Source: Fibrobacterota bacterium (GTDB lineage: Bacteria; Fibrobacterota; Fibrobacteria; UBA11236). From it: DNA of 64,000 bases. Both the position numbers and the translations under genes were made by a program. The stretch spans positions 1 through 64,000 of the forward strand of contig CANIEU010000007.1 in NCBI GenBank assembly GCA_947466585.1, in the 5' to 3' direction. The notes below the pieces were generated by a model, which had not been told where the DNA came from, ran no database searches, and saw only the letters and a list, made by a program, of their open reading frames with translations. Positions 43,956-52,770 of the stretch are shown one piece after another (position 1 is the first letter of the stretch; each line of letters begins with the position of its first letter).

Positions 43956-44837
43956 ATGTTCTACAACCTTCTGTATCTAATTCCAAAAAACTGGCTGAGC
44001 CGGATGGTCGGGGCCATCATGGAACGCCGCTGGCCACTGGGCATTCATACCATTATCCGGGACCGCATGATCGCGGCGTTCAAGCCCGACGTTGGCGAAG
44101 CCGAACACGGACTCGAGGCCTACGCCACCTGGTCGGCGTTTTTTGTGCGGCGGCTCCGGCCCGGCGCTCGGCCGCTAGGCGCGTCGCCGCTCGTTTGCCC
44201 GGTGGACGGCACGCTAACGCAGCGTGGGCTGTTGCAGTCGAAGGAACTGTTTCTGACCCAAATCAAGGGCATCCGCTATTCGCTTGCGGATCTGCTACCC
44301 GGATGGGATGCAACGCCGTATGCGGGCGGCTCCTTTCTCACTGTTTATCTCGCTCCCTACAACTATCACCGTATCCACACCGCCGCCGCCGGCCGCGTGG
44401 TGCGCGCGCGTCACGTGCCCGGAGCGCTTTGGCCAGTCAATGCGTGGAGCGTGCGCCGCATCCGCGAACTCTTCGTCCGCAACGATCGTGTGCTGGTCGA
44501 AATGGAATGCCCGCTCGACGGAAACATCGGCGGTGCCGACCATGAAATCGGACGCATGACGATTGCCCTGGTCGGCGCCACCAACGTGGGCCGCACCACG
44601 CTGGATTTTTCCGACCTGCACGGCAATGCGCCCGGCGTGACGGCGGTGCGCGACATACCGCTCTCCGGCGATGTGGTGCTTGCCAAGGCGGCGGAACTCG
44701 CTTGCTTCGAAATGGGTTCCACCATCGTCTTGGTGCTCGACGCCGCATGGACCGCGCGCCTGCAACCCGGATTACTCGACGACACCGAGCCGCAAACCGT
44801 GCGACTCGGTCAGGACCTGGCCGTACCCACCGCATAA
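43956..44837 (+). CDS. psd: Phosphatidylserine decarboxylase proenzyme
   Basis: 293 residues. Converts phosphatidylserine to phosphatidylethanolamine; the pyruvoyl group is formed by self-cleavage at GST near the C terminus (FEMGSTIVLVLD, Met in place of the usual Leu). Also seen: FFVRRLRPGARP, CPVDGTLTQRG, YLAPYNYHRIHTAAAG with the metal-site His. Partner of pssA at 16.6-17.4 kb. The ribosome site is weak; the gene probably has its own promoter after the tRNA terminator. Confidence 0.94.
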   Translation: MFYNLLYLIPKNWLSRMVGAIMERRWPLGIHTIIRDRMIAAFKPDVGEAEHGLEAYATWSAFFVRRLRPGARPLGASPLVCPVDGTLTQRGLLQSKELFLTQIKGIRYSLADLLPGWDATPYAGGSFLTVYLAPYNYHRIHTAAAGRVVRARHVPGALWPVNAWSVRRIRELFVRNDRVLVEMECPLDGNIGGADHEIGRMTIALVGATNVGRTTLDFSDLHGNAPGVTAVRDIPLSGDVVLAKAAELACFEMGSTIVLVLDAAWTARLQPGLLDDTEPQTVRLGQDLAVPTA

Positions 44838-44873
44838 TTTCCGCATCGCTTCCGTGCATTCCGAAAAACAACC

Positions 44874-45746
44874 GTGAAGATCGAAGCGTCCCCCGCACTT
44901 CTGCAGAAGATACGCGCCTACGCGGAGCCGTTCGAGAGCATCCGTCCGGCGGTGTTCGCGCTGTTTCCCGGAAATACGCAGACGCTCTTTCCCTTCGAGC
45001 CGGAATCAGATCGCGGACTCGGCGTGCTGCTGCTTGCGGCCGCACTACATCGACCCGGCGGTGAGGCGCTTACCGCGCGCATCCTGGCGGATTTGTACCG
45101 CGCCTTCGGAACGGACATTTTCAAACTCAACCGGATCCCGTTTGAAAAAGTTCGAGAGACCGTTCAAGCGACTTTTGCCGCAGAAGCCGCTCTAATACTC
45201 GACGAAGCGGAGCAGGCAAGGATCCCGGGCATTCTGCGCAGCGTGTGCGATTTCTTTTATCGCGTGGGCCCGCTTGGCCCGTGGCTCGAGTCGGCGCCCG
45301 ATTGGGAGACGCGCGCGGGTGAACTCTGCAACGAAATCTACTGGATGGGACTGCGCTCGCTTACCCGCAGCAAGGCGCGCCTGTTCTTTTGGCTGCTTAC
45401 CCGCATCCCCGATTTCGAAACGCACCTGCCCGCCATGGCGCATCACGCCCGTGGATTCGTTTGGCCCGTGAGCGACGCGCATCTTCGCTTTTGGATCGAT
45501 ATCGTCAAACCCGCACGCACGGCCGGCGCACGCAGCCCCGAGGAGCGTCTCAGCGCTTTCGCTGCCTTCGGGAAGGAACTTTTTCCCGAGGCACCGTGGC
45601 GGCTCTATCTCCCGCTCGACTCCTACCTGCGTCGCGACAGAGCGGGGAGTTTTACCTGCCGCACCGCCCAAGACGGATGTCGGCCCTGCCCATTGTCTGC
45701 ACTTTGTCCCGCCGCCGGGCAGTTTATTCCCGGCGAAGGTTCATAA
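44874..45746 (+). CDS. Divergent endonuclease III-like Fe-S protein
   Basis: 290 residues from GTG 44874. The C-terminal array C-x6-C-x2-C-x5-C (in TCRTAQDGCRPCPLSALC) has exactly the spacing of the 4Fe-4S loop of endonuclease III and MutY. Before it, WPVSDAHLRFW matches the VDTHVxR element holding the catalytic Asp. The helix-hairpin-helix that should read LPGVGxKTA is not recognisable (MGLRSLTRSKARLFF is in that place) and the spacing to the Asp is longer. A base-excision glycosylase relative with altered or lost lyase chemistry is the best guess. It lies 36 bases after psd. Confidence 0.5.
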   Translation: MKIEASPALLQKIRAYAEPFESIRPAVFALFPGNTQTLFPFEPESDRGLGVLLLAAALHRPGGEALTARILADLYRAFGTDIFKLNRIPFEKVRETVQATFAAEAALILDEAEQARIPGILRSVCDFFYRVGPLGPWLESAPDWETRAGELCNEIYWMGLRSLTRSKARLFFWLLTRIPDFETHLPAMAHHARGFVWPVSDAHLRFWIDIVKPARTAGARSPEERLSAFAAFGKELFPEAPWRLYLPLDSYLRRDRAGSFTCRTAQDGCRPCPLSALCPAAGQFIPGEGS

Positions 45747-45759
45747 GTTTCTGCCCATC

Positions 45760-46632
45760 ATGTTCGCCTTATTTGATCGATTCACCCGGTCGTCCGTTCT
45801 TCGGTGGTTTCCGCTGTTGGCCTTGCTGCCGATGTTGCAAGCCTGCGGGGGCGGCTCTGCGGCGCACGAATCCGGTTTGGAATGGAAGGGGAGCCCACTT
45901 CCCGTCGAGTCCCGCACCGCAGTCCCGGACACGGCCGCGTTGCGCGCAGCGGTGGATCCGATCCCTCTCCGTCATCTTCCCAAACGCGTTTTGCGCGTTT
46001 CACCCGGTGAGTGGGGCGATTCTTTGCGGGTGTTCGACTTCGGCGGCGAACTCGAAGCATATGCGGCCTTTCAGGAAATCGCGTTGCTCGACGAGGATAT
46101 CGAACTCGGTGTGACGGTGCTCGGCGATTGGATCTGCATGCGGCGAGGCAAATGGTTGATCTTAACCGATGCATGGAGTTGGAAGAACGGCGACATCTTC
46201 GAGCAGGCGCTTTCGCTTCCGGGTGCCCCGTTGCCGACCGGCATTCCCCGTTTGTTCGGCTCGATGGTGCATCAGGGGCGCATTCCCGGTTCGGAACGCG
46301 TTTTAGGCGATCGGTTTCTTGGATTGCATATTGATGTACCGGTTTTTTCGGTGCAGGTCGATTGCCACGGCGATACGGCCCGAGTTTATGCGTCACCGCG
46401 GTTACGGGGTGATGCGGCGCAAGCATTCACCGATCAACTCGCCCGTTTGCACGGATGGCAGGCCCGGGGTACGGCTTCGGAAAGGCGTTTTTTCCAAGAG
46501 TCGCCCGACCTGCCCCCGGCCACTTTGGAATTTTCGGGTCGTGGTATGGTCGCTGTGGAGGGGTGTTTTGACCCGAAGCTGACTGATTTCTGGTTAGAAA
46601 TGCAGGCAAGGGGCCTAAAAAGCTTGAAATAG
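45760..46632 (+). CDS. Hypothetical lipoprotein
   Basis: 290 residues, ATG 45760, 13 bases after the Fe-S protein gene. Signal peptide with lipobox LLPMLQAC (Cys29) followed by GGG, so an exported lipoprotein. The remainder is a mixed fold with no known motif; the segment FGGELEAYAAFQEIALLD to VLGDWICMRRGKW repeats the theme of DUF6599-like small-molecule-response lipoproteins, but I would not assign a family. Last gene before the promoter of the H1-like gene. Confidence 0.65.
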   Translation: MFALFDRFTRSSVLRWFPLLALLPMLQACGGGSAAHESGLEWKGSPLPVESRTAVPDTAALRAAVDPIPLRHLPKRVLRVSPGEWGDSLRVFDFGGELEAYAAFQEIALLDEDIELGVTVLGDWICMRRGKWLILTDAWSWKNGDIFEQALSLPGAPLPTGIPRLFGSMVHQGRIPGSERVLGDRFLGLHIDVPVFSVQVDCHGDTARVYASPRLRGDAAQAFTDQLARLHGWQARGTASERRFFQESPDLPPATLEFSGRGMVAVEGCFDPKLTDFWLEMQARGLKSLK

Positions 46633-46663
46633 GCCCTCAACCGTTAAAATTTTGAAATTTCGA

Positions 46664-46692
46664 TTGACATGGCCGTTTTCCGGCGTTATTTA
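46664..46692 (+). promoter_or_regulatory. Sigma-70-type promoter for the H1-like gene
   Basis: Perfect -35 TTGACA (46664-46669), 17-base spacer, and -10 TATTTA (46687-46692), in an AT-rich gap, about 50 bases before the ATG at 46745. Confidence 0.55.
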
Positions 46693-46744
46693 CTGATAAC
46701 GGGTTTTTAACCGTTTTGCATAACGTTTCGCAAAAGGAGTATCC

Positions 46745-46927
46745 ATGAGCCATATCCAGGCCCTTGAAACCGAGATTGCCAATCTCAAAGAAGAGTTTGA
46801 GAAGTTCGAGCGTGGAAACAAGTCGGCCGGTACGCGTGCCCGCAAGGTTCTCCAGAACATCAAGCGCATCTCGCAAGATATCCGCATTCAGATCCAGTCC
46901 GCGAAAAAGACGGACGGCAAGGAATAA
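46745..46927 (+). CDS. Small histone-H1-like nucleoid protein
   Basis: 60 residues, ATG with AAAAGGAG. Short, helical and rich in Lys, Arg and Glu, with the segment FERGNKSAGTRARKVLQNIK that resembles the core of the small histone-H1-like (Hc1-type) proteins of Bacteroidetes, where GNKAAGTRARK is conserved. Likely an abundant DNA-binding protein. It has a perfect -35, strong ribosome site and strong terminator, so it is probably a highly expressed single gene. Confidence 0.65.
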   Translation: MSHIQALETEIANLKEEFEKFERGNKSAGTRARKVLQNIKRISQDIRIQIQSAKKTDGKE

Positions 46928-46982
46928 CCTTCCCGGCGCGCCCCACAGGCGCGCACCCGTTCCGGGCCATCTGAGCCTTCAA

Positions 46983-47020
46983 AGCGTCCCCACGGAATTG
47001 CTCCGGGGGACGCTTTTTTT
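46983..47020 (+). terminator. Rho-independent terminator after H1-like gene
   Basis: Nine-base stem AGCGTCCCC/GGGGACGCT (46983-46991 with 47006-47014), followed by seven T (47014-47020). Confidence 0.88.
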
Positions 47021-47093
47021 CGACCCCCCCGTTTATTTGGATTTTGGCCGGGAAATTCCCCGGATTTGCTAGGTTATGCCCCAACGAATTTTA

Positions 47094-47200
47094 CGGGTGC
47101 CGCCTTCCAAACATCAGGCGCCGCTCGCCAATAAACGGGCATCACGCTGCGTGACGTCCTTCAAATAACGGGCGTCGCCTACCAAAAAATGGGCGCCGCC
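47094..47200. repeat. GGGCGCCGCC-type degenerate repeats upstream of mreB
   Basis: Five copies of a GC-rich core related to GGGCGCCGCC occur at 47095-47104, 47116-47125, 47137-47147 (degenerate), 47170-47180 and 47191-47200, each followed by a short A-rich stretch (CCAAACA, CCAATAAA, CAAATAA, CCAAAAAA). Spacing is about 21 bases, with one longer gap containing a TCACGC/GCGTGA hairpin. The last copy overlaps an ATG (47189) in frame with mreB. Confidence 0.65.
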
Positions 47201-47215
47201 CTTAAAGGGGCCCCA

Positions 47216-48238
47216 TTGTTCGGATACATCTCAAGCGATATCGGAATTGATCTGGGCACCGCGAATACGCTGGTGCATGTCGGTGGTCGCGGCATCGTGA
47301 TCAACGAACCGTCGGTGGTGGCAGTGGACCGTCGCACCAACAAGGTGCTCGCCATCGGACACGAGGCGAAGATGATGCTCGGGCGCACGCCCGGCGAAAT
47401 CAGCGCCGTGCGTCCCATGAAAGACGGTGTCATCGCCGACTTCCAACTCGTTGAAAGCCTGCTGACGCGCCTCATCAAAACCGCGCAGAAATATCCGCTG
47501 TTCTTCCTGCGTCCGCGCATCGTCGTCGGCGTACCTTCGGGCATCACCGAGGTGGAGAAGCGCGCCGTGCTCGACGCCGCCCGCAAGGCCGGCGCCCGCG
47601 AAGTGCATCTGGTTGCGGAACCGATGGCGGCCGCCATCGGCATGGGCATTCCCGTGGAAGATCCGAGCGGCAACATGATCATCGACATCGGCGGCGGCAC
47701 CTCGGAGATCGCGGTGATCGCGCTCTACGGCATCGTGTGCGATACCTCGGTGCGCGTGGGCGGCGACGAGATGGATGAGGCCATCATCAGCTACCTCAAG
47801 AAGAACTATAACTTGCTCGTGGGCGAAAGCATGGCCGAGAAGATCAAGATGGCGATCGGCTCCGCCTATCCACTCGACCCCGAACTGGAGATGGAAGTCA
47901 AGGGTCGCGATCTCGTGGCCGGCGTGCCGCACACGCTCAAACTCACGTCGGCGGAGATCCGCGAAGCGCTCGCGGAGCCGGTGAACGCCATCGTAGAAGC
48001 CGTGCGCCGCGCGCTCGAGCAAACGCCGCCCGAGTTGTCTGCCGACCTCATGGACAAGGGAATCGTGATGACCGGCGGCGGTGCGCAGTTGCGCGGCCTC
48101 GACGAGTTGCTGCGCCGCGAAACCGGGCTTCCCGTCAATGTGATCGACGATCCCTTGGTGTGCGTGTGCAAAGGCACGGCGCGCATTCTGGAAGACATGG
48201 ACAAGTACTACAAGGTGTTGATGGATTCCCAGCGTTGA
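47216..48238 (+). CDS. mreB: Rod-shape-determining actin homologue MreB
   Basis: 340 residues from TTG 47216, chosen because AAAGGGG precedes it by five bases; an in-frame ATG at 47189 would add nine residues lying in the repeat array. Actin-fold motifs: phosphate-1 SSDIGIDLGTANTLVHVGG, phosphate-2 IIDIGGGTSEIAVI, adenosine motif MTGGGAQLRGLDELL. Membrane-associated filaments direct lateral wall synthesis. First gene of the mreBCD-mrdA-rodA operon. Confidence 0.95.
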   Translation: MFGYISSDIGIDLGTANTLVHVGGRGIVINEPSVVAVDRRTNKVLAIGHEAKMMLGRTPGEISAVRPMKDGVIADFQLVESLLTRLIKTAQKYPLFFLRPRIVVGVPSGITEVEKRAVLDAARKAGAREVHLVAEPMAAAIGMGIPVEDPSGNMIIDIGGGTSEIAVIALYGIVCDTSVRVGGDEMDEAIISYLKKNYNLLVGESMAEKIKMAIGSAYPLDPELEMEVKGRDLVAGVPHTLKLTSAEIREALAEPVNAIVEAVRRALEQTPPELSADLMDKGIVMTGGGAQLRGLDELLRRETGLPVNVIDDPLVCVCKGTARILEDMDKYYKVLMDSQR

Positions 48239-48249
48239 TCCGATTCCGC

Positions 48250-48286
48250 GCGCAATCGTTATAATGGGCGCAATCGTGACAATGGG
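48250..48286. repeat. 18-base tandem repeat between mreB and mreC
   Basis: GCGCAATCGTTATAATGG at 48250-48267 is followed directly by GCGCAATCGTGACAATGG (16 of 18 identical), within the 72-base gap. The first copy holds TATAAT, so an internal promoter is possible. The GGGCG junction recalls the repeats upstream of mreB. Confidence 0.75.
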
Positions 48287-48310
48287 TGAAACCGACAAGC
48301 GGTACGAACG

Positions 48311-49225
48311 GTGAATATTTTAGTGTGGCTTCGCAAGATTCTGACCGTATGGAACGGAGTCTTTTCCTTTTTTCTCGCGCTGGTTTTTTCCGGTGCGCTT
48401 CTTTCCCTCGACGGTTTTGGGCAGCGCGTCTTTCATGACGTGATGACGGACACGGTGTTGTTTCCTGTGCAGGCCATGCTCTCGCGTTTCGGCGGCACCT
48501 TGAGCCTGCGCCGCGAGAACGTGCGTTTGGCGCGCGAGAACGCCGCCCTACGCGCCGAAAACGATTGGCTTCACCAGGTCTACCGGCAAACCCCACGCGT
48601 GCAGGACATGGCCCGTTTCCGGAGATCCGTGTCGCTGCGCCTCAAGGCCGGGCGGATCGTGGCGGAAGATCCAGGACGCTATCAGGCGGCATGGGTGGTG
48701 GATCTCGGCACGGCGGATTCGGTGGCGGTCAACATGCCCGTGCTCACTGCGCGCGGCGTGGTTGGGAAAATCGTCAAGGTGTTCCGCAACCATAGTTTGG
48801 TGCAATTGCTCTCCGATCACACTTTTCGCGCCTCGGTTCAGTCCGACCGCAGCCGCGCGCGCGGCATTCTCGAATCCGAAGGGCCGAACCGTCTCGTGGC
48901 CCGCTTTCCCGCCGGTTCCGATGTGGCGCGCGGCGATACGCTCATGACGGCGGGGCTCGGCGGGGTGTTTCCCAAGGGATTGCGTATCGGCACGGCGGAC
49001 CGCGAGGTCACCCGTCAGGAGAAGGAAAATCAGGACGTGATGCGCACTTTCCGCGTGGAACCGTTCCAAGGCCTCAATACGGTCGAAGAAGTTTTCGTGC
49101 TGGTGAAATCGGATCGTTGGGTGCCCGGCGATACGTTGGAGATTCCGACAACGTCCGGTGCGATAGCTTCCTCCGCGGCCTCGGTCGTCCTCAAAACCTC
49201 CAAAGCGAAGGGGGTCAAACGATGA
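48311..49225 (+). CDS. mreC: Rod-shape-determining protein MreC
   Basis: 304 residues from GTG 48311. One N-terminal membrane helix (VFSFFLALVFSGALLSL), a coiled coil (LRRENVRLARENAALRAEN, about 65-90), then the double beta-barrel periplasmic domain with VLTARGVVGKIVKVFRNHSLV and TAGLGGVFPKGLRIG. Periplasmic scaffold linking MreB, PBP2 and RodA. TGA overlaps the mreD start. Confidence 0.93.
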   Translation: MNILVWLRKILTVWNGVFSFFLALVFSGALLSLDGFGQRVFHDVMTDTVLFPVQAMLSRFGGTLSLRRENVRLARENAALRAENDWLHQVYRQTPRVQDMARFRRSVSLRLKAGRIVAEDPGRYQAAWVVDLGTADSVAVNMPVLTARGVVGKIVKVFRNHSLVQLLSDHTFRASVQSDRSRARGILESEGPNRLVARFPAGSDVARGDTLMTAGLGGVFPKGLRIGTADREVTRQEKENQDVMRTFRVEPFQGLNTVEEVFVLVKSDRWVPGDTLEIPTTSGAIASSAASVVLKTSKAKGVKR

Positions 49226-49710
49226 GCGCGCGCGGCGGAATCGTAGTGGATGTTCTGATCCTGACGGGATCGTTGGTTTTGCAACAAACGGTGGCGCGTT
49301 GGCTGTCGGCCGGCGGCGTGCGTCCCGATCTGATGCTGATCGCCCTCACTGCGGTCGCGCTGCGTCGCGGTCCGGTGGTGGGGCTCTACGCGGGGCTGTT
49401 CCTCGGTTTGATCCAGGATGTGTATGCGGTGGAGGCCCTCGGAGCTAACGTACTGGCGAAGGGACTCGTGGGTTACGCGATGGGGTTTTTCGAGGAAAAG
49501 GTGATGAAGGTGATGGCGGCCACGCGCGTGTTGCTTTTGGCCTCGGCCCTGATCGTGCATGATCTCATTTATTACGTGGCGGCGGGTTTCCGCGGAGAGT
49601 TCTTCCGCAACTCCCTGCTCTTCCAGTCGTTGCCTTCGGCGGTGTATACGCTGGTGCTTGGCGCGGTGGTGTTCTACTTCGCCGCGGGCTTCAAGGCCCG
49701 GGAGATCTGA
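49222..49710 (+). CDS. mreD: Rod-shape-determining protein MreD
   Basis: 162 residues from ATG 49222 (ATGA overlap with mreC). Small integral membrane protein with about five helices; GVRPDLMLIALTAVALRRGP and GLYAGLFLGLIQDVYAVEALG are typical MreD elements. Completes the MreBCD set. Five bases separate it from mrdA. Confidence 0.92.
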   Translation: MSARGGIVVDVLILTGSLVLQQTVARWLSAGGVRPDLMLIALTAVALRRGPVVGLYAGLFLGLIQDVYAVEALGANVLAKGLVGYAMGFFEEKVMKVMAATRVLLLASALIVHDLIYYVAAGFRGEFFRNSLLFQSLPSAVYTLVLGAVVFYFAAGFKAREI

Positions 49711-49715
49711 CCGCC

Positions 49716-51563
49716 TTGCGCGCGCCGCACAACAATCCGCTCGACGATTCCCATTACCGCAGCGGGGCGGCCCGCATGTTGGCGATTTTTCTGATCGCGG
49801 CGATGGTCGTGCTGGTCGGACGCCTTTTCCAGCTGCAGGTCATCCAGGGCAGCTACCATAAATCCCTTTCGGAGCAGAACAGTATCCGTCTGCAGGTGGT
49901 GAAGGCCGCGCGCGGATTGATCTACGACCGGCACGGCATCATCATCGCGCGCAACCGACCTTCGTACCAGATCGCGATTCTGCCCACGGATTTGCGCCCG
50001 GGCGAACCGTTGATCGAACGTTTGCTGCGGTTCCGCGATGCGGACGGGATGCGCATTTTCGATTCGACGCTAGTAGCGTGGAGTCTCGACCGCGCCCGCT
50101 GGCGCCGCTTTCAACCCTTGGTGATCTACGAGGACGCGCCCTTCGAGGTGGTGGCACTGATCGAAGAACATCAATCCGACCTGCCGGGCGTGGTGACCAT
50201 CGTGGAGTCGCGACGCAATTATCCCTTCGGCGCGGCGGCGGGACATGTGCTGGGCTATATGGACGAGGTGAAGGAGAACGAGGTGGGCGATCTCGCTAAG
50301 GCTTCGCTCTCCGACAGCCAACCTTATCTGCGGGGCGACCGCATCGGCCGCAAAGGTCTGGAACGGCGTTACGAAGCGCACTTCCGCGGCCGCGACGGCG
50401 TGCGGTACGTGAAGGTGAACGCTTTCGGGCGTCAGATGGAAGTGCTCGACGACATGCAGCGCCGCGACCCGGTGCAAGGCAACAATATTTACACCACGCT
50501 CGACATCGATCTGCAGGTTCTCGCCGACTCCCTTCTGGGCGACAACCGGGGCGCGGTGGTGGCCATCGATCCCCGCAACGGAGAGCTTTTGGTGATGGCC
50601 TCATCGCCGCATCTCGACGGCAATGTGTTTTCGCTCAACCGAACCAAGCGCGCACGCGCCTGGGCCCACCTCGCGCTCGACTCTTCGCGTCCCTTGAACA
50701 ATCGTGCCACCAGCGGCGGTTACGAACCGGGATCAACCTTCAAGGGTGTGGTGGGATTGGCTGCGGTGGAAGCGGGTGTGAATCCCGAGTCGCATATGAC
50801 ACGGCCCTGCACGGGCGGCTATCGCTTCGGCAACCGCGTCTGGAAATGCTGGGAGCTGAAGGGGCACGGATACACCAACGCCATCGCGGCCTTCACCCAC
50901 TCCTGCGACGTGTACTACTATCAGGCCGGCTTGATCGCGGGCATGGAAAGGATTAACGGCGTAGCGCGACGTTTCGGATTCGGCCAGATGACCGGCATCG
51001 ATCTCGACGAGGATCGCAGTGGCTTGCTGATGGATTCGGCGAACTACGAACGGATGTACGGCAAGCGCGGTTGGCGCTGGCCGCGCGGCATGATCCTGAA
51101 CCTGGCCATCGGACAGGGCCAAATCGTTACGCCGCTTCAGCTTTCCAACTATATGGCGGGCATGGCGAACGGTCAGGTGATCTACAAGCCCCACCTGATG
51201 CGCGAAGTGCGCGATCCGCGCGGCCATTTGGTGTTGGCGGCCAAGCCCGAAGTATTGCATGCGCTGAAGCTGACACAAGCCGAGCATGAGTTGCTCATCA
51301 AGTCGTTGTCGGAGGTCGTGAACGGTGCCGGCGGTACCGGCGGTCGCGCCAAGGTTCCGGGCGTGTGGGTGGGCGGTAAAACCGGGTCCGCGGAGAATCC
51401 GCACGGCAAGCTGACGCACGGCCTGTTCGTGGGCGCAGCCCCGCTCGACAATCCCCGGATCGCAATCGCCGTGGTGCTTGAGAACGCGGGGCACGGCGGG
51501 TCGGTCGCCGCGCCGATCGCAGGAGCCATCATGAAAAGGTTTTTCGACAATGCTGCGCAGTAA
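49716..51563 (+). CDS. mrdA: Penicillin-binding protein 2, elongation transpeptidase
   Basis: 615 residues from TTG 49716. N-terminal membrane helix (MLAIFLIAAMVVLVGRLF), pedestal domain with RGLIYDRHG and NYPFGAAAGHVLGY, and the transpeptidase domain with SxxK (EPGSTFK), SxN-like THSCD and KTG (GGKTGSAEN). The second motif is Ser-Cys-Asp, a known variant in PBP2. Cross-links peptidoglycan in lateral wall growth with RodA. Overlaps rodA by 14 bases. Confidence 0.94.
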   Translation: MRAPHNNPLDDSHYRSGAARMLAIFLIAAMVVLVGRLFQLQVIQGSYHKSLSEQNSIRLQVVKAARGLIYDRHGIIIARNRPSYQIAILPTDLRPGEPLIERLLRFRDADGMRIFDSTLVAWSLDRARWRRFQPLVIYEDAPFEVVALIEEHQSDLPGVVTIVESRRNYPFGAAAGHVLGYMDEVKENEVGDLAKASLSDSQPYLRGDRIGRKGLERRYEAHFRGRDGVRYVKVNAFGRQMEVLDDMQRRDPVQGNNIYTTLDIDLQVLADSLLGDNRGAVVAIDPRNGELLVMASSPHLDGNVFSLNRTKRARAWAHLALDSSRPLNNRATSGGYEPGSTFKGVVGLAAVEAGVNPESHMTRPCTGGYRFGNRVWKCWELKGHGYTNAIAAFTHSCDVYYYQAGLIAGMERINGVARRFGFGQMTGIDLDEDRSGLLMDSANYERMYGKRGWRWPRGMILNLAIGQGQIVTPLQLSNYMAGMANGQVIYKPHLMREVRDPRGHLVLAAKPEVLHALKLTQAEHELLIKSLSEVVNGAGGTGGRAKVPGVWVGGKTGSAENPHGKLTHGLFVGAAPLDNPRIAIAVVLENAGHGGSVAAPIAGAIMKRFFDNAAQ

Positions 51564-52770
51564 GGAAGCACTGCCGCGCGCCTGGGATCGCGTCTTGGTG
51601 GCCGCTGTGGCGGTTCTGCTGATCATCGGCCTGATGGCGGTGTATTCGGCCACTGCGGGCGAAACCGGCAGTTTGTGGCAGAAGCAGATCGTGTTCGCCG
51701 CCATCGGTCTGGTGCTGGTGGCGGGTTTGCAAATCGTTCCCCCCCGCCTGTTTTATGTATTGGCCTATCCGCTGTATTTCCTGTCGCTGATTCCGTTGCT
51801 CTACATCATCGTGTTCAAGGGGAATTCGGTGGAGCGCTGGATCGCACTGCCAGGTGGGTTCAATCTGCAGCCCAGCGAACTCATGAAAATCGCGTTTTTA
51901 TTGGCCATGGCGCGCTTTCTGTCCTTCCAACCCGTGAGCCTGTCCGCACCGCGTACGCTGGTGATGCCGTTTTTGCTGTTCATTGTGCCGTTCATCTTGG
52001 TGTTGTTACAACCCAATCTTTCCACAGCGCTGAGCTTTGTGGCGATGACGGCGATGATGGCGTTCTTCGCCGGCTTGTCCGTGCGTGATCTGTTCTTTTT
52101 GGCCTCGCCGCTGCTGTCGGTGATTCTGACCTTCAACAACTACGCGTGGGCGGGCCTGTTCTTGGTGCTCATCGCGGTGATGTGGCGCACGCGGGCCTCG
52201 CTGCAATCGGCCTTGTTCTGGCTTGTGGTGAACATAGGGGCGGGCTACGCGGCGATTTTCGTGTGGAACAAAATCCTGTACGCCCACCAACGGGGGCGCA
52301 TCATGACCTTCATCGATCCACAGATGGATCCGCAGGGCGCAGGTTATCAGGTGTTGCAGTCAAAGGTTGCCATCGGGTCGGGCGGCTTTTTCGGAAAGGG
52401 CTACCTGAATGGAACGCAAACCAACCTGAGCTTTTTGCCCGAGGAACACACCGATTTCATTTATTCCGTGATCGGGGAACAGTTCGGGTTCATAGGGTGC
52501 CTGATCGTGCTCGGGCTGTTTTTCCTGCTGCTGCAGCGTATTCTCGGCGTGGCGGTCGATACGCGCAGCCGCTTTACCGCACTGGTGGCGGTGGGTCTTA
52601 CCGGAATTTTCTCGTTTCACGTTTTGGTTAATATTTCCATGACGATGGGCATGATGCCCGTGACTGGATTGCCCCTACCCTTTCTTTCCTACGGCGGCTC
52701 GTTCCTGATTTCGTGTTTGATGATGCTGGGGATCTTACTCAACCTGCGGGCGCATGGGGAGTATTTGTAG
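51550..52770 (+). CDS. rodA: Rod-shape peptidoglycan glycosyltransferase RodA
   Basis: 406 residues, ATG 51550. SEDS-family polytopic protein with about ten helices. Conserved parts: NSVERWIALPGGFNLQPSELMKIAF, the catalytic region QMDPQGAGYQVLQSKVAIGSGG, LPEEHTDFIYSVIGEQFG and the ending GLPLPFLSYGGS. Polymerises lipid II in partnership with PBP2. Last gene of the rod operon; no clear terminator follows. Confidence 0.95.
   Translation: MLRSKEALPRAWDRVLVAAVAVLLIIGLMAVYSATAGETGSLWQKQIVFAAIGLVLVAGLQIVPPRLFYVLAYPLYFLSLIPLLYIIVFKGNSVERWIALPGGFNLQPSELMKIAFLLAMARFLSFQPVSLSAPRTLVMPFLLFIVPFILVLLQPNLSTALSFVAMTAMMAFFAGLSVRDLFFLASPLLSVILTFNNYAWAGLFLVLIAVMWRTRASLQSALFWLVVNIGAGYAAIFVWNKILYAHQRGRIMTFIDPQMDPQGAGYQVLQSKVAIGSGGFFGKGYLNGTQTNLSFLPEEHTDFIYSVIGEQFGFIGCLIVLGLFFLLLQRILGVAVDTRSRFTALVAVGLTGIFSFHVLVNISMTMGMMPVTGLPLPFLSYGGSFLISCLMMLGILLNLRAHGEYL

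Noticed and set aside
47094-47200. CRISPR-like array upstream of mreB
   Set aside because: Cores are about 10 bases, degenerate and irregular; no proper spacers and no cas genes.
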